From Allosalinactinospora lopnorensis (lineage in GTDB: Bacteria; Actinomycetota; Actinomycetes; Streptosporangiales; Streptosporangiaceae), in the NCBI RefSeq assembly GCF_000981225.1, contig NZ_LAJC01000055.1:1-41472 (forward strand): a stretch of 41,472 nucleotides of DNA. Direction: 5' to 3'. Of this stretch, positions 20,036 to 27,216 are shown piece after piece (position 1 is the stretch's first letter; each line of letters starts with the position of its first letter). Below the pieces are notes generated by a model. The model was not told the DNA's origin and did no database searches. It saw nothing but the letters and a program-made list of their open reading frames with translations. A program made the translations under genes and the position numbers.

Positions 20036-21319
20036 TTACCGATTACCGCCCGATGCTCCCTCGCGCGCCTGCCCCGGGAAGCACACGGTGACCACGAGGC
20101 CTCCCCCCGAGCGAGGCCAGGCGCTCACGTTTCCCCCGTGCGCGCGCACCACGGAACGCACGATGGACAGCCCCAGGCCCGCGCTCTTGCTGGAACGGAC
20201 CCGCTCCCCGGACCCGCGCCGGAACGGCTCGAACAGTCCCTCGACCTCATAGGCGGGGATGATCGCACCGGAGTTCTCCACCTGGACCGCGGGCTGCCCC
20301 TCGTAGAAGCCGGACCGCACGGTGATCTCGCCGTCGTCCACGTTGTACCGCAGTGCGTTCTCCACCAGGTTGGCCACCAGCCGTTCGAGTAGCACCGGGT
20401 CGCCGTTCACCGGCGCGCCGCGCAGGTCGGAGCGCAGCATCAGCCCGGCCTCCTCGATCTCCTGGGAGAGTTGGCTGAGCACCGTGTTGGAGACCTCGCC
20501 GATGTCGACGACGGTGCGCACGTCCAGCTCGCGCTCGCTCTTGGCGAGAAACAGCAGGCCGTCGATGAGGCGTTCGTGGCGGGAGTTGGTCTCCAGCAGG
20601 GTGCGCCCGACCGTTTTGAGGTCGGCGGAGGCATCGGGGTCGCTCAGGGCGACCTCCAGCAGCGTCCGGTTGATGGCGAGCGGGGTGCGCAGCTCGTGCG
20701 AGGCGTTGGCGACGAAGCGGCGCTGGCCGTCGAAGGCGCGGTCGAGACGCTCCAGCATGTCGTCGAAGGTGTCGGCGAGCTCCCGGATCTCGTCGTCGGG
20801 TCCGCTGAGCGCGATGCGCTCGTGCAGGGAGCGCTCCGAAAGCCGACGGGCGATCCGGGTGATCTTGTGCAGCGGCGACAACGCCCGGCCGGCCACCACG
20901 TAGCCGAGCGCCACGGCCAGCAGCCCCACGATGACCAGTGCCAGCACGGAGAAACGCGTCACCTGCGCCAGCACGTCCTCGATGAGGGAGCTCTTCACCG
21001 CCTCCACCAGATCGGGGTCGTCGGCGTAGGGAGAGCCCGGCTGCAGGGTGAAGGTCAGGTTGTCCAGGAGCGCGGCGACAATGACGTAGTTCAGCAGGAC
21101 CAGCAGCGAGCCGGCGGCGAAGAACAGCATGCCGTAGATCAGCGTCAGCCGGGCCCGCAGGCTGATGTTGTCGGTCAGCCGGTGCACACCGCGCGACACC
21201 GACCCCTCGGTGTTCCCCGGCTGGGAAGGCTGGGTGTTCAGCCGGCGCCACGTCCCCGTGTCGCCCGGCGGAGTCGCGGCGACCTCACCCGGCGGCCCGT
21301 CGTCGGCGCCGACACTCAA
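20036..21319 (-). CDS. cutS: CutS-type sensor histidine kinase
   Basis: 427 residues: a long cytosolic N-terminus, TM1 about 59-83, a short extracytoplasmic loop about 84-120, TM2 121-143, HAMP about 144-196, the phospho-acceptor box FVANASHELRTPLA (H208), N-box LVANLVENALRYN and G-box AGLGLSIV. The locus order (DUF4193, this pair, inositol phosphatase, ferrochelatase, sepH) matches Streptomyces CutRS. The start is TTG overlapping the regulator stop (TTGA); GTG four bases further in would change frame, and in-frame GTG at VSRGVHRL is possible. Odd: the extracytoplasmic loop has no Cys, whereas Streptomyces CutS is reported to sense through two conserved Cys there. Confidence 0.88.
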   Translation of the reverse strand: MSVGADDGPPGEVAATPPGDTGTWRRLNTQPSQPGNTEGSVSRGVHRLTDNISLRARLTLIYGMLFFAAGSLLVLLNYVIVAALLDNLTFTLQPGSPYADDPDLVEAVKSSLIEDVLAQVTRFSVLALVIVGLLAVALGYVVAGRALSPLHKITRIARRLSERSLHERIALSGPDDEIRELADTFDDMLERLDRAFDGQRRFVANASHELRTPLAINRTLLEVALSDPDASADLKTVGRTLLETNSRHERLIDGLLFLAKSERELDVRTVVDIGEVSNTVLSQLSQEIEEAGLMLRSDLRGAPVNGDPVLLERLVANLVENALRYNVDDGEITVRSGFYEGQPAVQVENSGAIIPAYEVEGLFEPFRRGSGERVRSSKSAGLGLSIVRSVVRAHGGNVSAWPRSGGGLVVTVCFPGQAREGASGGNR

Positions 21320-21969
21320 ATCCGGTACCCCGCGCCGGGAACGGTCTGGAGGACGGGGGGATCGCCGAGTTTCTTGCGCAGCGTCATGACGGTGACCCGC
21401 ACGACGTTGGTGAACGGGTCGGCGTTCTCGTCCCAGGCCTTCTCCAGCAGCCCTTCGGCGCTGACGACCGTTCCTTCGGCGCGCATGAGCACCTCGAGAA
21501 CGGCGAACTCCTTGGGCGTGAGCGCGAGCTCGCGGCCGTCCCGTTCCACGACGTGGTTGGCCGGATCGAGAGTGACCCCGCTGCGCCGGAGCACCGGAGG
21601 CAGCGGCGGGACCGCGCGGCGGCCCAGCGCACGCACACGCGCGATCAGCTCGGCGAAGGCGAAGGGTTTGGCCAGGTAGTCGTCGGCGCCGAGGGTGAGT
21701 CCCTCGACCCGGTCCTCAAGCTCCCCGGAGGCGGTGAGCATCAGGATCCGCCCGGTGTAGCTCCGGTCGACCAGGGACCGCGCGACGTCGTCGCCGTGGA
21801 CACCGGGAAGGTCGCGGTCGAGCACGATGACGTCGTAGTCGTTGACGTCCGTGTGTTCCATGGCGCTGTCCCCGTCGTAGACGACGTCCACCGCCATCGA
21901 TTCCCGGCGCAGTCCGACCGCCACCGCTTCGGCGAGGACCTGCTCGTCCTCCACCACAAGTACCCGCAC
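21316..21969 (-). CDS. cutR: CutR-type OmpR-family response regulator
   Basis: 217 residues: receiver domain with MRVLVVEDEQ acidic pair, phospho-acceptor D51 in VIVLDRDLPG, and LAKPFAFAEL carrying the conserved Lys; then an OmpR winged helix (LTPKEFAVLEVLMRAEG ... VVRVTVMTLRKKLGDPP). The start GTG follows GAAGGGC. It overlaps the kinase start by 3-4 bp. Upstream lie two copies of a hairpin plus 11-bp-phased direct repeats of the kind OmpR-family regulators bind, so autoregulation is likely. By synteny it corresponds to CutR, linked in Streptomyces to secretion and envelope redox stress. Confidence 0.9.
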   Translation of the reverse strand: MRVLVVEDEQVLAEAVAVGLRRESMAVDVVYDGDSAMEHTDVNDYDVIVLDRDLPGVHGDDVARSLVDRSYTGRILMLTASGELEDRVEGLTLGADDYLAKPFAFAELIARVRALGRRAVPPLPPVLRRSGVTLDPANHVVERDGRELALTPKEFAVLEVLMRAEGTVVSAEGLLEKAWDENADPFTNVVRVTVMTLRKKLGDPPVLQTVPGAGYRI

Positions 21970-21999
21970 TTTGCCCTTCGCTTCCGAGCGGCCGGGTAG

Positions 22000-22037
22000 G
22001 CCGCTGCCGGCGCATCCCCCAACACACCGGCAGCGGC
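22000..22037 (-). promoter_or_regulatory. cutR leader hairpin, copy 1
   Basis: A perfect 11-bp stem GCCGCTGCCGG / CCGGCAGCGGC enclosing a 16-nt loop that begins CGCATCCCCCAAC (plus strand) or, on the cutR transcript, contains GTTGGGGGATGCG. It ends 31 bp before the cutR start, so it would lie in the leader. The G-rich loop could mask or mimic a ribosome site. Confidence 0.55.
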
Positions 22038-22076
22038 GTCTATCCCCCGGCTATGCCGACTGTTATCGCACACCCC

Positions 22077-22093
22077 GAATAAGAACCGGGTAA
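22077..22093 (-). promoter_or_regulatory. OmpR-type direct-repeat box, copy 1
   Basis: On the cutR strand it reads TTACCCGGTTCTTATTC: half-sites TTACC and TTATT start 11 bp apart, the phasing used by OmpR/PhoB-family regulators. It lies 39 bp from hairpin copy 1. Confidence 0.45.
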
Positions 22094-22276
22094 ACCACCG
22101 CGCTCCTCCGTGGCGGCGGCCACGCGGGAGCGGCTCCGGGTTCACTCTCTCCACCGTCTCACGAGATCAACGTAGGGCGGTGGATCAGGTGCGGCAACTC
22201 CGAGTCGGTCTCCGGGAACCCTGGATCCCGGAGGTCCGGTCCTCGTAGGACCGGCCCGCCGGGCCCCTGAACGGGA

Positions 22277-22313
22277 GTCGCTGCCGGCGCATCCCCCAAC
22301 CGCCGGCAGCGAC
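22277..22313 (-). promoter_or_regulatory. cutR leader hairpin, copy 2
   Basis: An 11-bp stem GTCGCTGCCGG / CCGGCAGCGAC with a 15-nt loop starting with the same 13 bases as copy 1. Relative to copy 1, the second stem pair has changed from C-G to T-A on both arms, a compensatory change that preserves the structure. Confidence 0.55.
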
Positions 22314-22347
22314 CTTCACCCCGCACATTTCAAACGTGCCACATATG

Positions 22348-22364
22348 GGATAAGAAACAGGTAA
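22348..22364 (-). promoter_or_regulatory. OmpR-type direct-repeat box, copy 2
   Basis: On the cutR strand it reads TTACCTGTTTCTTATCC: half-sites TTACC and TTATC at 11-bp spacing, 34 bp from hairpin copy 2. It matches copy 1 at most positions. The remainder of 21970-22729 contains small GC hairpins (for example CCGGTCCT-CGT-AGGACCGG around 22235-22253) and no credible gene. Confidence 0.45.
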
Positions 22365-22729
22365 GTACTGGCATGAATCATCCGATGTGCTGTAGGCCAC
22401 CCGCGCCGGGCGCGCCATTCGCCCCCTCGCTGCGTCGCCCGCCGGACAGCTTGGCATGATGGACAACCGCGGCACATCCAGACCGGTCACAGATCGGTCA
22501 CGTTCCGCTGTCGAGGTTTCGCCGGGGGACGGTTGCGGGTAGGGCCAGCAATCGCCGGGACGGAACACGACAGGTGCGTCCATTGCGCCCCTGCCGGGCC
22601 CCCGCCCGACCGCTTCCGGCCCTCGCAAGACCCATGCCGACCGAGTGGGCGCCCGCACGCCTGGACCCACACGGCCCTGTCACAACGCTGTGACTCGATG
22701 TAGCGCAGACACGAAACAAGTGAGGTGAA

Positions 22730-22897
22730 ATGGGCGAGTTCGTCGCGGAGATCAAGGTCCGCATTTCAGAGACCTACAAGTCGCTCCAAGCAGCCCGGGC
22801 CGCCGGAGACGACTTCCTCGCCGACGCCCACGCGTCGGAACTCGAGGATTTGCACCGCATCGCCGCACGGAACGGTATCGACCCACACTGCGCGTAG
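22730..22897 (+). CDS. Small conserved-looking protein, 55 residues
   Basis: A short gene with ribosome site GTGAGGTGAA and ATG start. The product begins MGEFVAEIKVRISETYKSLQ and ends in ELEDLHRIAARNGIDPHCA. It is soluble, helical and evenly charged, with a coiled-coil-like heptad spacing in the middle. I recall similar small proteins next to the inositol-phosphatase gene in other actinobacteria, but no named function. A very strong hairpin follows immediately, so it is a monocistronic unit. Its promoter must lie in the 730-bp gap it shares with cutR. Confidence 0.75.
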   Translation: MGEFVAEIKVRISETYKSLQAARAAGDDFLADAHASELEDLHRIAARNGIDPHCA

Positions 22898-22914
22898 TTT
22901 GCGATCGTGAAGAT

Positions 22915-22956
22915 GCGACAGGGGCCGGCCGGATCACTCCGGCCGGCCCCTGTCGC
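22915..22956. terminator. 19-bp perfect-stem bidirectional terminator
   Basis: GCGACAGGGGCCGGCCGGA, loop TCAC, and the exact complement, located between the convergent stops of the 55-residue gene and the inositol-phosphatase gene. Confidence 0.85.
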
Positions 22957-22961
22957 GTCGG

Positions 22962-23783
22962 TCACGCGCCCTGGTGCGCCACCGTGCCATCGGTGTCGGC
23001 GCTCAGCGGCGCGAGCAGGGCGTGCAGCTCCTCGAAGAGACCCGGAACGGCGGCGACGAGGAGTTCGGGGTTCGGGGGAGCGCCGTGCAGGCCCTCGACC
23101 CTCACACCGGCTTCCCGCGCGATCAGCGCGGCGGCACCCCAGTCCCAAGCGTTCAGCCCGCGCTCGTAGTAGGCGTTGGCCCTCCCGCGGGCGAGTGAGC
23201 ACAGGTCCACCGCGGCCGAACCGCAGCGGCGGATATCGCGCACCCGCGGCAGCACGGTACGCAGCACCTCGGCCTGGTGTGCACGCCGTTCGGCGCTGTA
23301 CCCGAACCCCGTGCACACAAGCGCCATCTCCAACGGCACCGCGTCATCGGCCCTGAGCCGCCGGCCGTCGCAGTAGGCGCCGCCGCCGAGCGTGGCCGTG
23401 TAGACCTCCCCGCGGACCGGGACCACCACGGCCCCGGCCACGACCTCGCCCATGGACTCGGCGGCGATCGACACCGCCCATTCGTCCCGGCCGTACAGGT
23501 AGTTCACCGTGCCGTCGATCGGATCGACGATCCAGCGCACACCGGTGGAGCCGGGCTCGGAGCCGCCCTCCTCCCCCAGAACGGAATCGCCGGGTCTCGC
23601 GTTCAGCAGGCGCTTGCGGATCAGCTCCTCGACCGAGCGGTCCATCTCCGTGACAACGTCGGTCGGTGTGGACTTGGTGTCGAGCACGTCCACGCCGGCC
23701 TGCCCTTCGGCCGCCAGCCGCCCAGCCTCTCGGGCGACGTCGGTGGCGAGGTCCAGAAGCCGGGCAGGGTCGGCTGCGTGCAT
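22962..23783 (-). CDS. Inositol monophosphatase family protein
   Basis: Mg2+- and Li+-sensitive phosphatase superfamily, 273 residues. Metal-site motifs are VLGEEGG (about residue 67), WIVDPIDGTVNYLYG (about 85-99) and the late NAWDWGAAALIAREAG, all intact. Likely substrates are inositol-1-phosphate (for actinobacterial inositol lipids or mycothiol precursors), histidinol phosphate or a nucleotide 3'-phosphate; the sequence does not decide. The start ATG follows GGGGGAA. The gene sits 40 bp downstream of the S9 peptidase stop on the same strand and may be co-transcribed with it. The locus corresponds to the IMPase neighbouring cutRS in Streptomyces. Confidence 0.93.
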   Translation of the reverse strand: MHAADPARLLDLATDVAREAGRLAAEGQAGVDVLDTKSTPTDVVTEMDRSVEELIRKRLLNARPGDSVLGEEGGSEPGSTGVRWIVDPIDGTVNYLYGRDEWAVSIAAESMGEVVAGAVVVPVRGEVYTATLGGGAYCDGRRLRADDAVPLEMALVCTGFGYSAERRAHQAEVLRTVLPRVRDIRRCGSAAVDLCSLARGRANAYYERGLNAWDWGAAALIAREAGVRVEGLHGAPPNPELLVAAVPGLFEELHALLAPLSADTDGTVAHQGA

Positions 23784-23823
23784 CGTTGGTTCCCCCGTCG
23801 TGGTCGTCTCCGGCCGCCGGTGC

Positions 23824-25854
23824 TCAGAGCAGTTCCGGACGGCGCCATTCCTTGCCGTGCACGTGGTGGTCCAGGAAGGCGAAGATCGTCTCGTACCAGA
23901 TCTTGATGTTGCCCGGGGCGAGGACCCAGTGGTTCTCGTCCGGAAAGTACAGGAACTTCGCTTCGACATCGTGGCGGAGCAGATCCCACCACAGCCGGAG
24001 CCCTTCCCCGATCGGAACGCGGTAGTCCTTGTCACCGTGGATGATGAGCATGGGCGTGTTGATGTTCGTCACGCTCAGGTGAGGGGAGTTGAGCTCGTAG
24101 CGTTCGGGCTGCGTACGCGGCTCGCCGAACTCCTGAATCCAGACCGGAGGATAGTCAGTGGTGCCGCCGAAGGCGTCCAGCATCCACAGCGATGCGTGGC
24201 TGACGATGGCCCTGAACCGGTCGGTGTGTCCGGCGATCCAGTTGGCCATGTAACCGCCGAACGACCCGCCCATCATCGCGGTGCGCTCGCCGTCGATGTC
24301 GTCGCGGGCCACGGCGGCGTCAGTGATCGCCATGAGGTCGGCGCAGGTCCGCGGTCCCCAGCGGCCCCAGCCGCGGCGCAGCATGTCCTGGCCGTAGCCG
24401 GTGGACAACGCCGGGTCGGGGAGCAGTACGGCATACCCGCACGCCGCCATCAGCCACGGGTTCCATCTCCAGGACCAGCTGTTGAAACTCATGTAGGGGC
24501 CGCCGTGCACCCATAGCAGGAGCGGAGCCGGGGACTTCGCCGACGCTTCTTCCGGCAGGACCAGCCAGGACCGAACGCGGGTGCCGTCATCGGCCACCGT
24601 CTCCACCTCGGTGAGGGATCCCGGAACCTGCAGCGGTTCCTCGGGCGCCTTCAGCCGGACGGGGTCCGCGCCGGCGGCCGCGGCGTCGAGGCGGACCGGT
24701 GTGGGCGGCTCGTCCCAGGAGTCGCGCAGGGCGTAGAGGGTCGTGCCGTCGGGGGCGGGGTTCAACTCGCTGTAGGCGCCGTCGTCACCGGTCAGCCGGG
24801 TGACCTCGCCGGTAGCGAGCTCGATCCGGTAGACGGGGCGGCGGCCCTCGAAATCGGCGACGATGAACACCGCGGAGGAATCGGCGGCCCAGGCGTGGTC
24901 GCGCGGCCAGAGGTCGTGCTCGGGGAGCAGGTCACGTTGCTCGCCGGTGGCGAGCTCGACCAGCCACAGCGTCGAATCGCGGGGCTCGCCGTCGTACTCG
25001 CCCGGGAAGTACCGCCGGACCGCGACATAGCGGCCGTCCGGGGAGACCCTGGGAGCGGTGAGATCGACACGGGGATCGGCGGCGAGCACGCGGCGCTCGC
25101 CGCCGGCCGTGTCGACGGCGACCAGCACGGTATGCTCCTCCGCATTGCCCTTGGGCGTCCGCCAGTCGGTGACGACCGTGCGGCCGTCGGGGGTGATGTC
25201 GGCGCTGTGGTCCTGCAGGGCCGTTCCCGGAATGGGGGTGAGGTCGCGCGCCTCACCGAGGCCGGCGGCACCGTCTTCGGGGGGCTCGGCGGCGTAGAGC
25301 CGGGGGTGGGCGGGGCCGATGTCGCTGTCCCAGAACCGCACCGGGAAACCTTCGTGCAGGATGGCCGTCACGCCGGCCTCCTTGCGGTCCTTGCGCGCCC
25401 GCTCGTCGGCGTCGGCGTCGATGCTGCCGGGGTGCGTCTCGGCGGAGTAGACGACGCTTCCCGTCTCGCGCGCGACCGAGAAGGATCCGATCCCGCCGGG
25501 GTGCGAGGCCACCTGGCGGGCCTCTCCGCCGTCCGCGGGCAGCAGCCACAGGCCGGGCCCGGGGGCGGCGGATTCTCTGGACGGCGCTTCGGGGTCGGGG
25601 CGCGCGGAGGTGAAGAGCAGGGAACCGTCAGGGAGGAATCCGGGCGCCGCCTCCCCCGCTGTGGAGCGCGTCAGCCGGCGCGGCTCCCGCCGCCCGTCGG
25701 GATCGATCTCCCACAGTGCCGTCCCGAACGCCTTTCCGTCCGGTTCGAGTTCGCTGACTGGTGCGACGAGGCGCGTTCCGTCCGGGGAGAGCCGCAGTCC
25801 GTTGACGCGGCGGAGCCCGATGTAGTCGGACAGTTCATACCAGCAACGAACCAC
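23824..25854 (-). CDS. S9 family prolyl-oligopeptidase-like serine peptidase
   Basis: 676 residues: an N-terminal beta-propeller (repeated SPDG/TPDG turns, e.g. RLSPDGTRLV, ITPDGRTVV, VSPDGRYVAV) that gates a C-terminal alpha/beta-hydrolase. The catalytic Ser is S531 in GGSFGGYMA, Asp about D610 in HGDKDYRVP, and His H642 in DENHWVLAP. The oxyanion region LLLWVHGGPYMSF is present. No signal peptide, hence cytosolic cleavage of short peptides (acyl-aminoacyl-peptidase or dipeptidyl-peptidase type). The start is GTG with GGAGG eight bases upstream; an overlapping ATG in another frame is spurious. Downstream neighbour is the IMPase. Confidence 0.93.
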   Translation of the reverse strand: MVRCWYELSDYIGLRRVNGLRLSPDGTRLVAPVSELEPDGKAFGTALWEIDPDGRREPRRLTRSTAGEAAPGFLPDGSLLFTSARPDPEAPSRESAAPGPGLWLLPADGGEARQVASHPGGIGSFSVARETGSVVYSAETHPGSIDADADERARKDRKEAGVTAILHEGFPVRFWDSDIGPAHPRLYAAEPPEDGAAGLGEARDLTPIPGTALQDHSADITPDGRTVVTDWRTPKGNAEEHTVLVAVDTAGGERRVLAADPRVDLTAPRVSPDGRYVAVRRYFPGEYDGEPRDSTLWLVELATGEQRDLLPEHDLWPRDHAWAADSSAVFIVADFEGRRPVYRIELATGEVTRLTGDDGAYSELNPAPDGTTLYALRDSWDEPPTPVRLDAAAAGADPVRLKAPEEPLQVPGSLTEVETVADDGTRVRSWLVLPEEASAKSPAPLLLWVHGGPYMSFNSWSWRWNPWLMAACGYAVLLPDPALSTGYGQDMLRRGWGRWGPRTCADLMAITDAAVARDDIDGERTAMMGGSFGGYMANWIAGHTDRFRAIVSHASLWMLDAFGGTTDYPPVWIQEFGEPRTQPERYELNSPHLSVTNINTPMLIIHGDKDYRVPIGEGLRLWWDLLRHDVEAKFLYFPDENHWVLAPGNIKIWYETIFAFLDHHVHGKEWRRPELL

Positions 25855-25979
25855 GACATTCCCTCCGAATCCGCCAGGCCTTGGGCATCACGACTTTATC
25901 CGGCGGACGGCCGTCCGTGTCGAGAGTCGCCGGCCGTCCGAATCCCGGCGGTCGCGGCCTGCTCGCCTCCCGGCGCTCC

Positions 25980-27014
25980 TCACCGCGGCTGGCAGCAGGC
26001 GGAGGACTCCCGAGCGCACGGGGGCAGGGCGCTGAGTCCCGCGGGCTGCCCGCCGGGCTCGGCACGTTCGGCGATGAGTTCGCGCACCATCGAGACGAAC
26101 CTCGGGTGGGTACCGGGGGCGAGCGCGCGGACGAAGTCGATCCCGAGGCCTCGCGCGGTGTCCAGCGCCTCGTGGTCGAGGTCGTACTTGACCTCCATGT
26201 GGTCGGACACGAAGCCGTAGGGCACCACGACCACCGCGGAGACGCCCTCCTCCGCGAGCTCCTCGATCCGGTCGTTGATGTCGGGCTCCAGCCAGGGCTG
26301 GCTCGGCGGACCGCTGCGGCTCTGGTAGACGAGCTCGTAGTCGTTCCCGGTCCCCAGACGCTCGCTCACCAGCCGGGCGACCTGCCTAAGCTGCGCGACA
26401 TAGGCCCCTCCCGGACCGTAGCCCTGCCCCGGCCCGCCGCTGGCGTCGGCCATGGCCGTGGGAATGGAGTGCGCGGAGAACAGCAGGCGGGCGCCGGCGC
26501 GCTTGTCAGCGGGCAGCCCGGCCAGCGCTTCGCGGGTGTGCTCCACGAGCGGCTCGACGAACCCGGGATGGTCGAAGAAGGGACCGATCAGATCGATCTC
26601 GGGAGCGTCGGGACCGGCAGCCTCGCGGGCGGTCGCGATGTCGTCGAGGTAGGCGCGGCGGCTGGAATAGCAGCAGTAGGCCGAGGTCGCCAGCGCGACG
26701 ACGCGTCGCACACCGTCCTTGGCCATCTGGGCGACGGTTTCGGCGAGCAGCGGATCCCAGAACCGATTCCCCCAGTAGATGGGGAGGTCCACGCCATTGG
26801 CGGAGAAGTCGGCGCGGACCGCCTCGATCAGGTCCCGGCACTGCTGGTTGATCGGGCTGACACCGCCGAACAGGAAGTAGTGTTCACCGACCTCCGCAAG
26901 GCGCTCTCGAGGTATGCCACGGCCGCGGGTGACGTTCTCCAGGAAGGGAATGACGTCATCGTCGGTTTCAGGGCCGCCGAAGGAGAGCAGCAGGAACGCG
27001 TCGTAGGGCCTCAT
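25980..27014 (-). CDS. hemH: Coproporphyrin III ferrochelatase (HemH/CpfC)
   Basis: Inserts Fe2+ into coproporphyrin III in the coproporphyrin-dependent heme pathway of actinobacteria. 344 residues: MRPYDAFLLLSFGGPE start, catalytic His H172 in LLFSAHSIP, and the acidic site VVVPYGFVSDHMEVKYDLD. The [2Fe-2S]-cluster ligands typical of actinobacterial ferrochelatase are present: C114/C115 (SAYCCYS) and three C-terminal Cys (C333, C340, C341 in CARESSACCQPR). The start was set at the ATG giving the usual N-terminus; the open frame continues 340 codons upstream through the neighbouring oxidase gene and is not coding there. Divergent from the sugar-lactone oxidase. Confidence 0.95.
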   Translation of the reverse strand: MRPYDAFLLLSFGGPETDDDVIPFLENVTRGRGIPRERLAEVGEHYFLFGGVSPINQQCRDLIEAVRADFSANGVDLPIYWGNRFWDPLLAETVAQMAKDGVRRVVALATSAYCCYSSRRAYLDDIATAREAAGPDAPEIDLIGPFFDHPGFVEPLVEHTREALAGLPADKRAGARLLFSAHSIPTAMADASGGPGQGYGPGGAYVAQLRQVARLVSERLGTGNDYELVYQSRSGPPSQPWLEPDINDRIEELAEEGVSAVVVVPYGFVSDHMEVKYDLDHEALDTARGLGIDFVRALAPGTHPRFVSMVRELIAERAEPGGQPAGLSALPPCARESSACCQPR

Positions 27015-27216
27015 GACTACATGAAACCAGGTCGCGGGAACACGTTCGGTCACCTCAGCGGTGACGGCCTCCCCGCGCTGCACGCGGCCCACCGCATGGG
27101 TAGCCTCCCTGTTCTCGGCCCGCCCTCGTTCCCTTCCCCTTCGAAGGGCGGAGGCCGCAGCTCCCCGCTGCGGGTCCCCGCCGCACCGCTCCGCTGCCTC
27201 TCCGGGAGGACTCTCA

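Noticed and set aside
22000-22313. Hairpin pair interpreted as a classical 6C RNA or a known riboswitch
   Set aside because: Loops have five rather than six or more C residues and the two hairpins are about 240 nt apart, unlike the compact 6C motif. No riboswitch core was recognised.
22185-22670. 161-codon minus-strand frame in the cutR upstream gap
   Set aside because: Composition is low-complexity Arg/Pro/Gly typical of G+C-rich non-coding sequence. It spans the hairpin copy 2 and box copy 2.
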